Origin: a virus
DNA: 54,818 bases
Direction: 5' to 3' (one strand)
IMG/VR virus record: IMGVR_UViG_3300037833_000027
Coordinates: 1-54,818 of that record
Below the pieces are notes generated by a model that searched no databases, had not been told where the DNA came from, and saw only the letters and a list, made by a program, of their open reading frames with translations. Position numbers and translations under genes: made by a program. Every line of letters begins with the position of its first letter. The stretch's first letter is position 1. Positions 34,005-42,990 of the stretch are shown here, one piece after another.

Positions 34005-35538
34005 CCTAACGACCATCAACGGCATCCGGGTTTACGACGCGAAGCCCGGTGACGTGATCGGCACGAGCATCATCAACGGCTACAGTGCCCTCACCGTCCC
34101 CGCCTACTGGCGGGCCATCAACTTTTTGGCCACCAACTTGGCCAGCTTCCCCCGCTCGGTTCATCGGGACGGGGCGAAGGCCGACGAGCCGCACCCGCTC
34201 GACCGCATCCTGAAGCGACGGCCCAACGCCTACCAGAACGCCACCCAGTTCTGGCGCACCCTGTTCGCGCACGCCGGGCACTGCGGCAACGGGTTCGCGG
34301 AGATCAAGCGGACGGCCACGGGCCGGGTGGACGCCGTTCACAACCTGTTGCCCGAGGACGTGGCCCCGTTCCGCTACGCCCCGGACGACGGGAGCGGGCC
34401 GCAGCAGTTCTATTACCACGCGACCACGAAGCGGATTCTCCCCGCAGCCGACGTGGTTCATCTTGCCGCGCTCAGTTGGGACGGCATGAGCGGGTTCGAC
34501 CCCGTGGAACTGTTGGCCGACACGTTCCAACAGGCCAAGGCCCACCAGAAGTATTCCACCCGCTACATCCAGACGGGCACCGTCATCAAGGGCGCGGTAG
34601 AGGTGCCGGGCAGCATGACGCCGGAGCAGTTGGCCCAGTTCACGACCCTGTTGCGGACCCACTTCAGCGGCAGCACGGCCGACCGTGACGTGATGATCCT
34701 GACGGACGGGGCGAAGCTCAACAACTCAACTATCACGCCCGTGGAGAGCCAGTTGGTGGAACAGGGGGCGAGCATCACCAAGGCCATCGCCCAAGTCACC
34801 GGCGTGCCGCCCCAGTTCCTCTACGAGTTCTCCGAGTCGAAATACAACGACAGCATCGAGCAGATGGGCCAAGACGTGGTGCGCTACACGTTCCGCCCGT
34901 GGATCGAACAGACGGAAGACGAGTTGATGGTCAAGCTGTTGACGGAACAGGAGCAGGAGCAGGGGTTCACCATCCGGTTGAACCCGGACGCCCTGTTGCG
35001 GGGCGACACGGCAGCCCAGACCGCCGCCGTCATCAGCACCGTGAACGGCGGGTTGCGGTCCCGCAACGAGGGCCGGGCGCTGCTGGACTTGCCGCCCGAC
35101 TCGGACCCCGAGTCCGACAAGCTGAAGACGTTAGGCGACACCACGGTCAACCAACCGAAGGCCCTGCCGCCCAAGTCGTCGGCCACGAGCGAGGGCGACA
35201 CGTTCGCCGCCCTCATGCCGGTCATCACCGCCGCCGTGGAGCGTGTGGAGACGAAGACGGCCAACGCGTTCACCAGCACGGCCGCGAAGAAGCCCGAGGC
35301 CGAGCGCGTCATCTGGGCCAACGTGTTCGCGGAGCAGCAGGCCAAGTACGTGGCCGACGCGCTCGCGCCCGTGGCCGAGACGTTGACGGTACTCGGTGGG
35401 GCAGCGTTGCCGGTGCCCCAGATCGCGGAGCGGTACGGGGCACAAGTTCGACGCCGGGCAGCATCCGGGGAAGGCACCGACCTAAAGGGAATCATCGCCG
35501 ACTTGATCGGCCGGGGGGAACATGGACAAGCCGAGTAA
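33997..35538 (+). CDS. HK97-family portal protein
   Basis: A 513-residue portal subunit; twelve copies form the DNA channel at one capsid vertex. Typical segments are present: VPAYWRAINFLATNLASFP, FWRTLFAHAGHCGNGFAEIK, HLAALSWDGMSGFDPVEL and QVTGVPPQFLYEFSESKYND. The Ala/Glu-rich C-terminal 130 residues are an extension. The start is a TTG at 33997 overlapping the TerL stop by 8 bases, with GGGGGA upstream; another start is possible. It overlaps the protease gene by 17 bases. Confidence 0.92.
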   Translation: MHNLTTINGIRVYDAKPGDVIGTSIINGYSALTVPAYWRAINFLATNLASFPRSVHRDGAKADEPHPLDRILKRRPNAYQNATQFWRTLFAHAGHCGNGFAEIKRTATGRVDAVHNLLPEDVAPFRYAPDDGSGPQQFYYHATTKRILPAADVVHLAALSWDGMSGFDPVELLADTFQQAKAHQKYSTRYIQTGTVIKGAVEVPGSMTPEQLAQFTTLLRTHFSGSTADRDVMILTDGAKLNNSTITPVESQLVEQGASITKAIAQVTGVPPQFLYEFSESKYNDSIEQMGQDVVRYTFRPWIEQTEDELMVKLLTEQEQEQGFTIRLNPDALLRGDTAAQTAAVISTVNGGLRSRNEGRALLDLPPDSDPESDKLKTLGDTTVNQPKALPPKSSATSEGDTFAALMPVITAAVERVETKTANAFTSTAAKKPEAERVIWANVFAEQQAKYVADALAPVAETLTVLGGAALPVPQIAERYGAQVRRRAASGEGTDLKGIIADLIGRGEHGQAE

Positions 35539-36151
35539 GCGCATCATCTTCACGAAGGGCGACCACGCCAAGGTGGAGTTCGTCGCTGCGCCCGAGGGCA
35601 CGGCCGACAGCATCGGCACGATCAAGGGCTATGCCCTCGTGTGGAACGTGTTGAGCAGCGACCGAGGGGGCTACAAGGTCCGCCTGTTGCCGGGCAGCGC
35701 CAAGTTCACCAGCACGGTTCACGCCCTGTACCACCACGAGTGGACGGGCGGGCCGTTGGGCGACACCCAGACGAACACGCTCCGCATTCTCCCCGCCGAC
35801 GACTACGGCATCCCCGTAGAGATCGACTTGCCCGACACGACCAACGGCCGCGACACGTTGGAGCTTGTCCGCACGGGCCGGATGACCGGCATGAGCTTCG
35901 CCATGATCGGCAAGCCCACCAGTCACGAGACGGAAGAGGACGGAGAGACCGTGTTGAACGCGGAGGCCTACGAGGTGGACGAGGTGACCGTCACCGCGTT
36001 GCCCGCGTTCACTCAGACGGTTGTGGCCGTGAAGCCGGACCCCGAGCCGGAGCAGTTGTCGGCCGACAAGAAAAATCCCGAGTCGGGGAAGGAGTCGGCC
36101 CGGCAGAGTCGGAAACTAAGTGAGCTACGCCTATCCGTGCTGAAGCTGTAA
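35522..36151 (+). CDS. HK97-family prohead protease
   Basis: A 209-residue serine protease that matures the capsid by cleaving scaffold sequence and itself. It has the family pattern: an early strand, GYALVWNVLS, His71-His72 (YHHEW), and the Ser in RTGRMTGMSFAM (Ser125). The Lys/Glu/Ser-rich tail of about 50 residues is expected to be autocleaved. It is placed between portal and capsid, as in HK97. Confidence 0.92.
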   Translation: MDKPSKRIIFTKGDHAKVEFVAAPEGTADSIGTIKGYALVWNVLSSDRGGYKVRLLPGSAKFTSTVHALYHHEWTGGPLGDTQTNTLRILPADDYGIPVEIDLPDTTNGRDTLELVRTGRMTGMSFAMIGKPTSHETEEDGETVLNAEAYEVDEVTVTALPAFTQTVVAVKPDPEPEQLSADKKNPESGKESARQSRKLSELRLSVLKL

Positions 36152-36227
36152 TCGTCGGCAGAGTTTCGACGCCCCCAGTGGCAGGAAGGACGGCATCGAC
36201 ATCAAACCCAAAAGGGGGAATCCGCTC

Positions 36228-37424
36228 ATGGATTTCATTTCAAAGCTACGTGAAGAGTTCGCAGCCACCCACGCCGAAGCCGCCACGGTCATCGAGACCG
36301 CAGGCACCGAAGGCCGCGACCTCACCGCCGACGAGAAGGCCGCGAACGAGAAGCGTTTCGCCCGCCTTGAGACCATCAAGAACGTCATCGACGACCAGAT
36401 GAAGTTCGCGAAGCTCGCGCTCGAAAAGGGCGAGGCCATCACGCCGAAGACCGCGCCGGGCAAGGCCGAGTACGAGGCCAACGAGGGCGAGCAGTTCGCC
36501 AAGGCCGACAAGATCGACAAGGCCGAGTTCAGCAAGGCCCTTTCCCAGTGGGCGCTGACGGGCCAGATGGCCCCGAAGTTCGCCACCATCACCACCGCCA
36601 CCTCGTCTGGCGCGTTGTTCCCGAAGCAGGTTGCCGCCCCCGTGGTCGCGACTCAGGGTTCGGCGCTCCGCGAGGCGATGGCAGCCGTTGGCGTGTCGCC
36701 CATCAAGACGGACGGCACCGCCGACCTCAACATCCCGGTCATCGCCGTTGCCGTTGGCAGCGACGTTTCCGAGACGGCATCGTCGGGCACGGACAACAGC
36801 CCGGTGCCGCCGGTCATCAACCTGAAGCCGGTCCCGATCCAGTCGGGTCAGGCGTGGGTGTCCAACTTGGAGTTGGGTTCGCTCGACTACGACCTGTTGG
36901 GCGAGATCGTCCCCGGTCTGGCCGACGCGAAGGAAATGCGTCTGGAACAGAAGGCGTTCGCGGCCATGATCGCCGACGCTGGCATCACCCAGACCGTGGC
37001 CACCGCCACCACGACCGGGTTCACGTTTGCGAACCTCGTGGACCTGAACCGCAAGTTCAACCGCCGCTATGACCGCCTGAAGGTCATCGTCCTGTCGGAC
37101 GCCGCCTACGCGGCAGCCGAGAAGCTGACGGGTTCGGACGGCCACCCCGTCCTGAACCGCGACCCCCAGAACCAGAGCCTGTTGCGCTTCAACGGCACGC
37201 CGGTAATTCGCAGCAGTTACCTTGAGGCGTTCGGCGCTTCCAAGGTGGTCGGCGTCATCCTGTCGTTCGTCGGCGTGAAGGTCCGCGACTGCGGCACGCA
37301 GCGGATCATCCGCCACGTGGACGACAAGGACAAGGTGGAGCAGACCGGGTTGAACCTCGTGGGCTACCACGCTGTGGGCTACACGCCCGAAGCCGTGGCC
37401 ACGCTGAAGACCCCGGTGAGCTAA
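36228..37424 (+). CDS. HK97-fold major capsid protein
   Basis: A 398-residue capsid subunit. The first 100 residues are a helical delta/scaffold domain (FISKLREEFAATHAEAATVI) that the protease would remove. Then comes TTATSSGALFPKQV at the start of the mature part, E-loop region GTADLNIPVIAV, and the C-terminal A-domain-like end FNGTPVIRSS, NLVGYHAVGY. A strong GGGGGAA ribosome site lies upstream. A terminator follows, as expected for a highly expressed gene. Confidence 0.93.
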   Translation: MDFISKLREEFAATHAEAATVIETAGTEGRDLTADEKAANEKRFARLETIKNVIDDQMKFAKLALEKGEAITPKTAPGKAEYEANEGEQFAKADKIDKAEFSKALSQWALTGQMAPKFATITTATSSGALFPKQVAAPVVATQGSALREAMAAVGVSPIKTDGTADLNIPVIAVAVGSDVSETASSGTDNSPVPPVINLKPVPIQSGQAWVSNLELGSLDYDLLGEIVPGLADAKEMRLEQKAFAAMIADAGITQTVATATTTGFTFANLVDLNRKFNRRYDRLKVIVLSDAAYAAAEKLTGSDGHPVLNRDPQNQSLLRFNGTPVIRSSYLEAFGASKVVGVILSFVGVKVRDCGTQRIIRHVDDKDKVEQTGLNLVGYHAVGYTPEAVATLKTPVS

Positions 37425-37452
37425 GCCAGCCGGAACCCACATCAGAGTCACG

Positions 37453-37487
37453 CCACTGGGGCGGTTAACAGCCGCCCCAGTGGTTTT
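37453..37487 (+). terminator. Terminator after the capsid gene
   Basis: CCACTGGGGCGG (37453-37464) pairs perfectly with CCGCCCCAGTGG (37472-37483) around a 7-nt loop and is followed by TTTT. It probably lowers expression of the connector and tail genes relative to capsid. Confidence 0.9.
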
Positions 37488-37518
37488 CCGAGTCTCGTCA
37501 GGAACTAGGGGGCAGCAA

Positions 37519-37758
37519 GTGGCCAAGGTTCGTTTCATTCAGACGCTCAGCACGTTCCGCGAGGTCTACCTCGCGGGCAGCACCGCAGAACTATCGGCAG
37601 CGGAGGCCGAGAGCTACGTCCGCAACGGTGTCGCCGAGGCCGTGGAGGAAGACCCCACGCCAGAGGAAGTGAAGGAGGCCCTTCACAAGTTGCTCGGTCC
37701 GCCCACCGCCGTGAGGCCGAAGCCCGCACCGAAGCCGAAGGCCACCAAGGGGGAGTAA
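37519..37758 (+). CDS. Small head protein
   Basis: A 79-residue protein; GTG start with AGGGGGCAG upstream. It has a short strand-rich N-terminus (KVRFIQTLSTFREVYLAGST), a helix with Glu, and a Pro/Lys-rich end (RPKPAPKPKA). Genes of this size and place, between capsid and connector, are often head-fibre or completion proteins. The function is not established. Confidence 0.7.
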   Translation: MAKVRFIQTLSTFREVYLAGSTAELSAAEAESYVRNGVAEAVEEDPTPEEVKEALHKLLGPPTAVRPKPAPKPKATKGE

Positions 37759-37759
37759 C

Positions 37760-38287
37760 GTGAAGTACACCGTCACCACCCCGCCCAGTGGCAGGCCCGT
37801 GGACTACGCGACAGCCAAGAACCACCTACGTCTGGACTCCAACGAGGAACAGACCGTCGTGGAACTGGCCATCGACGCCGCCACGGACTTCGCACAGGAC
37901 GCGATGGGCACGAGCCTGTTGGCCCAGACCATCATGGCCACGTTCTACGTGGGCGAGGACATCGCGTTGCCCCGTGGCCCGCTCATCGCCATCACGAGCG
38001 TGACGGACGGTAACGGCAGGATCATCACGGACTACGACGTGTGGCGGGTCGGGCACTCGGATCGGCTGACGATCAACGAGGCCCACGAGCACCCCATCAC
38101 CGTGGCCTACACGGCCGGTTACCCGAACGTCGCCGCTATCCCGGCCAGCATCCGGCAGGCCATCCTAGTTCACGTCGGCACGCTCTACGCGATGCGGGAG
38201 AGCGTGATGGACGGCAGCCCCAAGCCCGTGCCCCACAGCTTGGCCGACTTCTACAAGTTGAAGGGCCGCAACACGGGGGCCGCGTGA
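37760..38287 (+). CDS. Head-tail connector (gp6-like)
   Basis: A 175-residue head-tail joining protein. It resembles HK97 gp6-type connectors: VDYATAKNHLRLD, ELAIDAATDFAQDAMGTSLL, GPLIAITSVT and ASIRQAILVHVGTLYAM. It starts with GTG one base after the previous stop and its own stop overlaps the next GTG by 3 bases. It would form a ring below the portal. Confidence 0.88.
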   Translation: MKYTVTTPPSGRPVDYATAKNHLRLDSNEEQTVVELAIDAATDFAQDAMGTSLLAQTIMATFYVGEDIALPRGPLIAITSVTDGNGRIITDYDVWRVGHSDRLTINEAHEHPITVAYTAGYPNVAAIPASIRQAILVHVGTLYAMRESVMDGSPKPVPHSLADFYKLKGRNTGAA

Positions 38288-38706
38288 TCCGAGCCGGGCG
38301 ACTACATCACCGCGTGACCATCGAGGCCCCCACCAGCACCCCAAACGAACTGGGGGAGGCAGTGCAGACGTGGGCGAGCATCGCCACCGTCTGGGCCGGG
38401 GTTCGTCCCCTGTCGTCGCGGGAACTAATCGCACACGCGCAGGTGGAACACCAAGTCACCCACGAGGTGACGCTCCGCTACACGCCAGCGCTCACGCCCG
38501 CGTGCCGGTTCGTCCACAGGGGGCGCGTCCTTCAGATCGTCGGCATCAAGAACGCCGACGAGCGGAACGTGGAACTACGAGTCACGGTTTGCGAGTCGGG
38601 CGAGATCGTCCCGGCCTCGCAGCCCGCCGCTCTGAAGTTCTCGACCCTCACCGCGCCCCAGTTCTCAACCCTCACGGCCGACCAGTTCGACCAGTTGGGG
38701 GCGTGA
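38284..38706 (+). CDS. Head closure / head-tail adaptor protein
   Basis: A 140-residue protein of the SPP1 gp16-like head-closure type: MIRAGRLHHRVTIE start, TWASIATVWAGVRPLSSREL, and RGRVLQIVGIKNADERN. The C-terminus has a duplicated LKFSTLTAPQ / FSTLTADQFD segment. It begins at GTG overlapping the previous stop and its stop overlaps the next ATG by one base. Confidence 0.87.
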   Translation: MIRAGRLHHRVTIEAPTSTPNELGEAVQTWASIATVWAGVRPLSSRELIAHAQVEHQVTHEVTLRYTPALTPACRFVHRGRVLQIVGIKNADERNVELRVTVCESGEIVPASQPAALKFSTLTAPQFSTLTADQFDQLGA

Positions 38707-39128
38707 TGGGCAAGATCGGCATGCGCATGAAGGGCGACAAGGCCCTGTTGAAGAAGCTCAACAACGTGGCCAAGTCGGGCGCTTACAAGGCGTGCCGCAA
38801 GGCCGTGGTGGCGGGCACCCAGCCGTTGTTCAAGGCCGTGAAGTCCAACGTCCCCGTTGACGAGGGGAACCTCAAGAAAGCGATGGTCAAGAAGGTCAGC
38901 GGCAAGCGAGGGAACTACAACGGCATCGTCGGCGCAGACGTGGATTTCGTCGGGGAGAACGGGGAGCAGCCCATCCGCTATGACCACCTCGTGGAGTACG
39001 GGCACGACGGCGTGCCCGCCCGGTCGTTCGTGCGCAAGGGGTTCGACGAGAGCGGAGCAGCCGCGCGGGCCGCGTACGAGGCCAAGCTCGCGGCCGAGAT
39101 CGAAAAGGAACTGACGAGGGGGAGCTAG
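38706..39128 (+). CDS. HK97 gp10-like tail completion protein
   Basis: A 140-residue protein. It has the family features: KALLKKLNNVAKS start, PLFKAVKSNVPVDEGNLKKA, and a C-terminal YDHLVEYGHDGVPARSFVRK, where GxxGxPARPF-like text is the hallmark. It would sit at the head-tail interface. The ATG overlaps the preceding stop by one base. Confidence 0.88.
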   Translation: MGKIGMRMKGDKALLKKLNNVAKSGAYKACRKAVVAGTQPLFKAVKSNVPVDEGNLKKAMVKKVSGKRGNYNGIVGADVDFVGENGEQPIRYDHLVEYGHDGVPARSFVRKGFDESGAAARAAYEAKLAAEIEKELTRGS

Positions 39129-39132
39129 GAAA

Positions 39133-39552
39133 GTGGAAACGGCTGAAGGAGCAATCGTCGCAAAGTTGAAACTAGATGCAGGGGTTGCGGCGCTGGTGGG
39201 CACTCGTGTTCACCCGACCACATCCCCGCAGGCCGTGGCGTTGCCGAAGCTGACTTACCAAGTCATCGACACGCAACGGCCGCACAGCAACGACGGCCCC
39301 ATCGGGTTGGCCACGGCGCGTTGGCAGTTCGACTGCCGGGCCACGGACCTCATCGGGGCGAAGAGGTTGGCAAGGGCCGTGCGGCGTTGCCTGAACGGGT
39401 TCAGTGGGACCACGAGCGGGTGGGAGTTCGATTCCATCCGCGTGATTGACGAGAGGGAGTTCCCGGAGACGCCGCAGCCGGGAACCGAGAAACCGCCGCA
39501 GCGGGTGACGCTCGACCTGAGCGTGTCCTACGCGGACGACAGCGGCATCTAA
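39133..39552 (+). CDS. DUF3168-like tail terminator protein
   Basis: A 139-residue protein from a GTG start. The pattern EGAIVAKLKLDAGVAALVGT, then RVHPTTSPQAVALPKLTYQV, RWQFDCRATD and FDSIRVIDERE fits the DUF3168/gp17-like tail-completion family, which caps the tail tube. It directly precedes the tail tube gene, as expected. Confidence 0.87.
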   Translation: METAEGAIVAKLKLDAGVAALVGTRVHPTTSPQAVALPKLTYQVIDTQRPHSNDGPIGLATARWQFDCRATDLIGAKRLARAVRRCLNGFSGTTSGWEFDSIRVIDEREFPETPQPGTEKPPQRVTLDLSVSYADDSGI

Positions 39553-39566
39553 CAGGGGGAAGGCAA

Positions 39567-40013
39567 ATGCCTACTAGCTACGTTCTGGGCTACAACAGCC
39601 ACGTCTACTACAGCACCAACGGCACGTCCTACACGAAGATCGGCCAGTCTCGTGACGTTCAGTCGCCCAACCCCGAGGTTGGCGAGGTGAACCTCACGAA
39701 CAACGACTCGCCGAACAACACCAAGGAGTACGCGCCGGGCATGATCGAGCCGGGCGAGCTTGAGTTCGAGTTGGTCTACAAGGCCAGCGCGACCACCACG
39801 CTCTACGGCCTGTTGGGCGACGGCAACATCTACCACTGGGCCGAGAAGTTCGCCGACGGTTCCGGGTTCACGTGCAAGGGCTTCATCAAGTCGTTCGGCG
39901 TCGAGACGGCCACCGAGGACGAGGCCAACATCACCAAGGTGACGATCAAGCTCACCGAAAAGCCGGTGTTCGCCGCCACCCTGTCCATCACCACGGGCAG
40001 CACGAGCCTCTAA
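39567..40013 (+). CDS. Major tail tube protein
   Basis: A 148-residue protein that polymerises into the tail tube. It begins SYVLGYNSHVYYSTNGTSYT, has EPGELEFELVYKASATT, and ends with strands (ATLSITTGSTS). The length, beta-rich sequence, place between the terminator protein and the tail chaperone, and strong GGGGGAAGG ribosome site all fit. Confidence 0.87.
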   Translation: MPTSYVLGYNSHVYYSTNGTSYTKIGQSRDVQSPNPEVGEVNLTNNDSPNNTKEYAPGMIEPGELEFELVYKASATTTLYGLLGDGNIYHWAEKFADGSGFTCKGFIKSFGVETATEDEANITKVTIKLTEKPVFAATLSITTGSTSL

Positions 40014-40032
40014 TCGGGCGGAAAGGTAGCAC

Positions 40033-40365
40033 ATGCAACTGAACCGTGAATCGCTGCTGGGCAAGAGCCTAGCAAAGCAGGAAGTGAAGCTCGACGCGGG
40101 CAACGTCTGGGTTCGTGAACTGAAGGCGTCCGAGGTGGGCGAGTACATCAAGCGTCACAAGGGCAGCACTGACGAGCTTGACCAGATGGCGTGGCTCGTC
40201 ATCCGTGGCACGTGCGACGAGGCCGGGCAGCCGGTGTTCACGCAGGCCGACGCGGAGGCCGTGAAGGGCATGAGCCTGAAGACCCTGAAGGCCATCGCCG
40301 AAGGCGTGGCCAAGGTGTCCGGGTTGTCGGGGGAAGACGACCCAAAAAAGACGGAAGCGGACTAG
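40033..40365 (+). CDS. Tail assembly chaperone, short form (gpG-like)
   Basis: A 110-residue acidic/basic helical protein (VWVRELKASEVGEYIKRHKG) that would coat the tape measure during tail assembly. It is placed between the tail tube and tape measure genes. It ends at 40365 in normal translation; a slippery A-AAA-AAG near the end makes the longer form. Confidence 0.87.
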   Translation: MQLNRESLLGKSLAKQEVKLDAGNVWVRELKASEVGEYIKRHKGSTDELDQMAWLVIRGTCDEAGQPVFTQADAEAVKGMSLKTLKAIAEGVAKVSGLSGEDDPKKTEAD

Positions 40366-40709
40366 CAGACGGCCAGTGCGAGTTCGCGTTCCTGTTGTGC
40401 CGCACGCTCGGAAACGGCCGGTGGATTCATCCCGACGAGATGCTCGACGAGATGGGCCACCGGCAGTTTCTGGACTGGCAGAGAGCCTACCGCCTCAACC
40501 CGTGGGGTGAAGAGCGGGCCGACATGCGGATGGCCCGTCAAGTCTGGGCCACGCTACAGCCCCACGTGGGCAAGAAGAAGATTCGGGAGTCGGAGTTCGT
40601 CTTCGACTTCCGGCCGAAGCAGGCGCTCACGCCCGAGCAGTACAAGCTGAAGGCGTTGAAGGCCTACGCGGCCAATGGGGGGTTCCATGCCCGGAAAAAC
40701 GATCAGTAG
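40033..40709 (+). CDS. Tail assembly chaperone, frameshifted long form (gpGT-like)
   Basis: A -1 shift at 40344-40350 moves ribosomes past the short stop into a frame ending at 40709. The joined product has about 225 residues. The extension includes CEFAFLLCRTLGNGRWIHPD, FLDWQRAYRLNPWGEERADM and ESEFVFDFRPK. The frame continues from the shift site without a start codon of its own. This conserved GT arrangement occurs in most siphophages. Its end overlaps the tape measure start by 23 bases. Confidence 0.87.
40344..40350 (+). promoter_or_regulatory. Programmed -1 frameshift site A-AAA-AAG
   Basis: The zero frame reads CCA AAA AAG, so tRNAs on AAA and AAG can slip back one base, as on the dnaX site. 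The shift links the two chaperone frames and only works in the -1 direction here. GC-rich sequence follows within 20 bases and might stimulate slippage. Confidence 0.88.
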
Positions 40710-42975
40710 CGTCAGCGTCGGGTTGTTCGGCAACGTCGGGCAGTTCACCAAGGCGTTCGGCCAGAAGGCCACGAGCGCCGTCTCCGGGTTCGTCGGCAGC
40801 GTCACCAGCGCGGCGGGCACGCTCGCCAAGTTCACCGGCGTGGGCGCGGCCATCGGTCTGGGCATGAAGGGCATCGACGCCGCCCTAGGGGGCGTCACCG
40901 GAGGCTTTAAGACCGCCGCCAGCATGGAACAAGCCCAAGTGGCTATGGAGACCATGCTCGGATCGGCCGACGCTGCTCGGAAGGTTCTAGGCGACCTCAC
41001 GAGCTTCGCAGCCTCCACCCCCTTCGAGATGCCGGAGCTTGTGGACTCCACGAAGAAGCTCGTGGCGTTCGGCATCGCGCAGGACAAGTTGATGCCCACG
41101 TTGAACGCCATCGGTGACGTGGCGTCGGGCGTGGGCGTGAACGTGTCCGAGTTGGCCGAAATCTACGGAAAGGCCAAGACGCAGGGCACGTTGATGGCCG
41201 AGGACATCAACCAGTTGACGGGCCGGGGCATCCCGATCATCGCGGAACTAGCCAAGCAGTTCGGGGTGACCGAGGGCGAGGTGAAGAAGCTCGTCAGCGA
41301 GGGCAAGGTCGGGTTCGGCAACCTTGAGAAAGCGTTCGCCAGCATGACCGGCCCCGGTGGCAAGTTCGCTGGGATGATGGAGAAGCAGTCGGGCACGCTC
41401 GCCGGGTTGTGGTCCACCTTGTCCGACACCATCGGCATGACGCTGGCGAAGGTCGCCCAGCAGATCATCGACACGTTCAACATCAAGGACGGGATCAAGG
41501 GACTGACGGCCGGGTTGGGCAACGCCGCTGGCGTCGTGACCGGGTTCGTGGCCAAGGTCGCGCCGATCATCAAGGGGTTCGCCCTAGCCGTCTACAACGC
41601 CTTCACCGCCGCCTACCAGTACGTGGCCCCCATCGTCACCCGCATCTACGAGGTGGTGGCCAACGTGTTCGGGTTGCTCGTGCCCAAGGTCATCGGGGTG
41701 ATGCAGGCCGTGTGGTCCGGCCTCGTGAGCGTGTGGAACGCCATCTACAAGTTCGTCGCCCCCATCGCCACGGGCATCTACCAAGTCATCACTTCCACGT
41801 GGGAGGCGAGCCTACAGACCGTGACCGCCTACGCACTCGGAATCTGGGGTGTGGTCAAGAGCGTGTTCGGCGTGGTTGCGAACGTCGTCTCCACATTGTG
41901 GAGCGGGATCGTCGCCGTGTGGAACTGGGGCAGCGAGTTGATTTTCGGCAAGACCACCACGGTGGGCAACGCGACGGTGACGACGTTCCAGAAGATGGGC
42001 GAGTGGTCCCGCTGGATGATGGACAAGCTCACGTTCGCGTTCAACGTGACGGAGTACGTCATCAGCCACTGGCGGGACGTTTTGGACTTGGCCGTCACGA
42101 AGGCGGCACTCGGCATCGTGCGGTTCGCGAATCAGGTTCAGTATTTCCTAGTGGACGTGATCCCGGCCGTGGCCTCGTGGTTCGCGGACAACTGGAAAGA
42201 GATTTTCATCGACCAGTTCAATTTCACGACCACGATCTACGCCAACCTCGCCCGGAACATCGTCAGGATCATCAAGAACATCCCGAAGCTCATCAAGGGC
42301 GACGTGACGTTCGGCGACCTGTGGACGCCGTTGACGGACGGGTTCAAGGCGACCCTGAAGGAACTGCCGAACATCCCGGAACGGCAGCTAGGCGACTTGG
42401 AGAAGGCCCTCGACCAGAACGTCAGCGACCTAGAGGGGCGGTTTTCCAAGGGGTTGGGCGACCACCTAACAGCGAAGCAGAAGGAAGCCGCCGACGCCGC
42501 CAAGGGCATCGCGGACGGCATCAAGGACGTGTTCAAGGAAGAGGTGAAGCCGCTCACCCCCGAGATCAAGCCGCCCGAGGCCCCGAAGGTGCCGCCGGTG
42601 AAGCTCGACGCAAACCTGAACAACGACAACCTGAAACTGACGGTGACGCCGGAGATCAAGCGAGCCAAGGCTATCACGTTCGGGAGCGCCGAGGCCCAGC
42701 TTCTGCGGCTGAAGGTTCCCGAGCTTGCGAAGGCGGCACCCAAGCCGGGGGCAGCGCCCGCCGCGCCCGCACCAGTTGCACCGGCAGCGCCGCAGCCCGC
42801 CGCGCCCACGGGGCCTGTGTCACCCGAGGCGCGGCAGGCCAGCTACACGGAATCGAAGGGCATGGAGAAGTGGTGGGCACAGTATCTGGCCGAGGCAAAG
42901 AAGCAGACGAGCACGCTCGACAAGATCGAGCAGAACACGAGGGCGGGGACCACGTTGGGCGTGGCCAGCTTCTAA
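40687..42975 (+). CDS. Tail tape measure protein
   Basis: A 762-residue protein that sets tail length and enters the cell during injection. Residues 1-60 are Gly/Ala/Ser-rich helices; about 80-250 match the tape-measure N-terminal domain (VAMETMLGSADAARKVLGDL, TPFEMPELVDSTKKLVAFG, GRGIPIIAELAKQFGV). The middle holds hydrophobic helices likely to act as membrane segments (about 280-420). The C-terminal third is Pro/Ala/Lys-rich. The ATG at 40687 is preferred to 40675 because it follows GGGGGG. Confidence 0.92.
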   Translation: MPGKTISSVSVGLFGNVGQFTKAFGQKATSAVSGFVGSVTSAAGTLAKFTGVGAAIGLGMKGIDAALGGVTGGFKTAASMEQAQVAMETMLGSADAARKVLGDLTSFAASTPFEMPELVDSTKKLVAFGIAQDKLMPTLNAIGDVASGVGVNVSELAEIYGKAKTQGTLMAEDINQLTGRGIPIIAELAKQFGVTEGEVKKLVSEGKVGFGNLEKAFASMTGPGGKFAGMMEKQSGTLAGLWSTLSDTIGMTLAKVAQQIIDTFNIKDGIKGLTAGLGNAAGVVTGFVAKVAPIIKGFALAVYNAFTAAYQYVAPIVTRIYEVVANVFGLLVPKVIGVMQAVWSGLVSVWNAIYKFVAPIATGIYQVITSTWEASLQTVTAYALGIWGVVKSVFGVVANVVSTLWSGIVAVWNWGSELIFGKTTTVGNATVTTFQKMGEWSRWMMDKLTFAFNVTEYVISHWRDVLDLAVTKAALGIVRFANQVQYFLVDVIPAVASWFADNWKEIFIDQFNFTTTIYANLARNIVRIIKNIPKLIKGDVTFGDLWTPLTDGFKATLKELPNIPERQLGDLEKALDQNVSDLEGRFSKGLGDHLTAKQKEAADAAKGIADGIKDVFKEEVKPLTPEIKPPEAPKVPPVKLDANLNNDNLKLTVTPEIKRAKAITFGSAEAQLLRLKVPELAKAAPKPGAAPAAPAPVAPAAPQPAAPTGPVSPEARQASYTESKGMEKWWAQYLAEAKKQTSTLDKIEQNTRAGTTLGVASF

Positions 42976-42990
42976 GGGGGGCGTGGGGGA

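Noticed and set aside
36246-37538. 430-codon open frame on the minus strand
   Set aside because: It is antisense to the major capsid gene and has no protein-like features.
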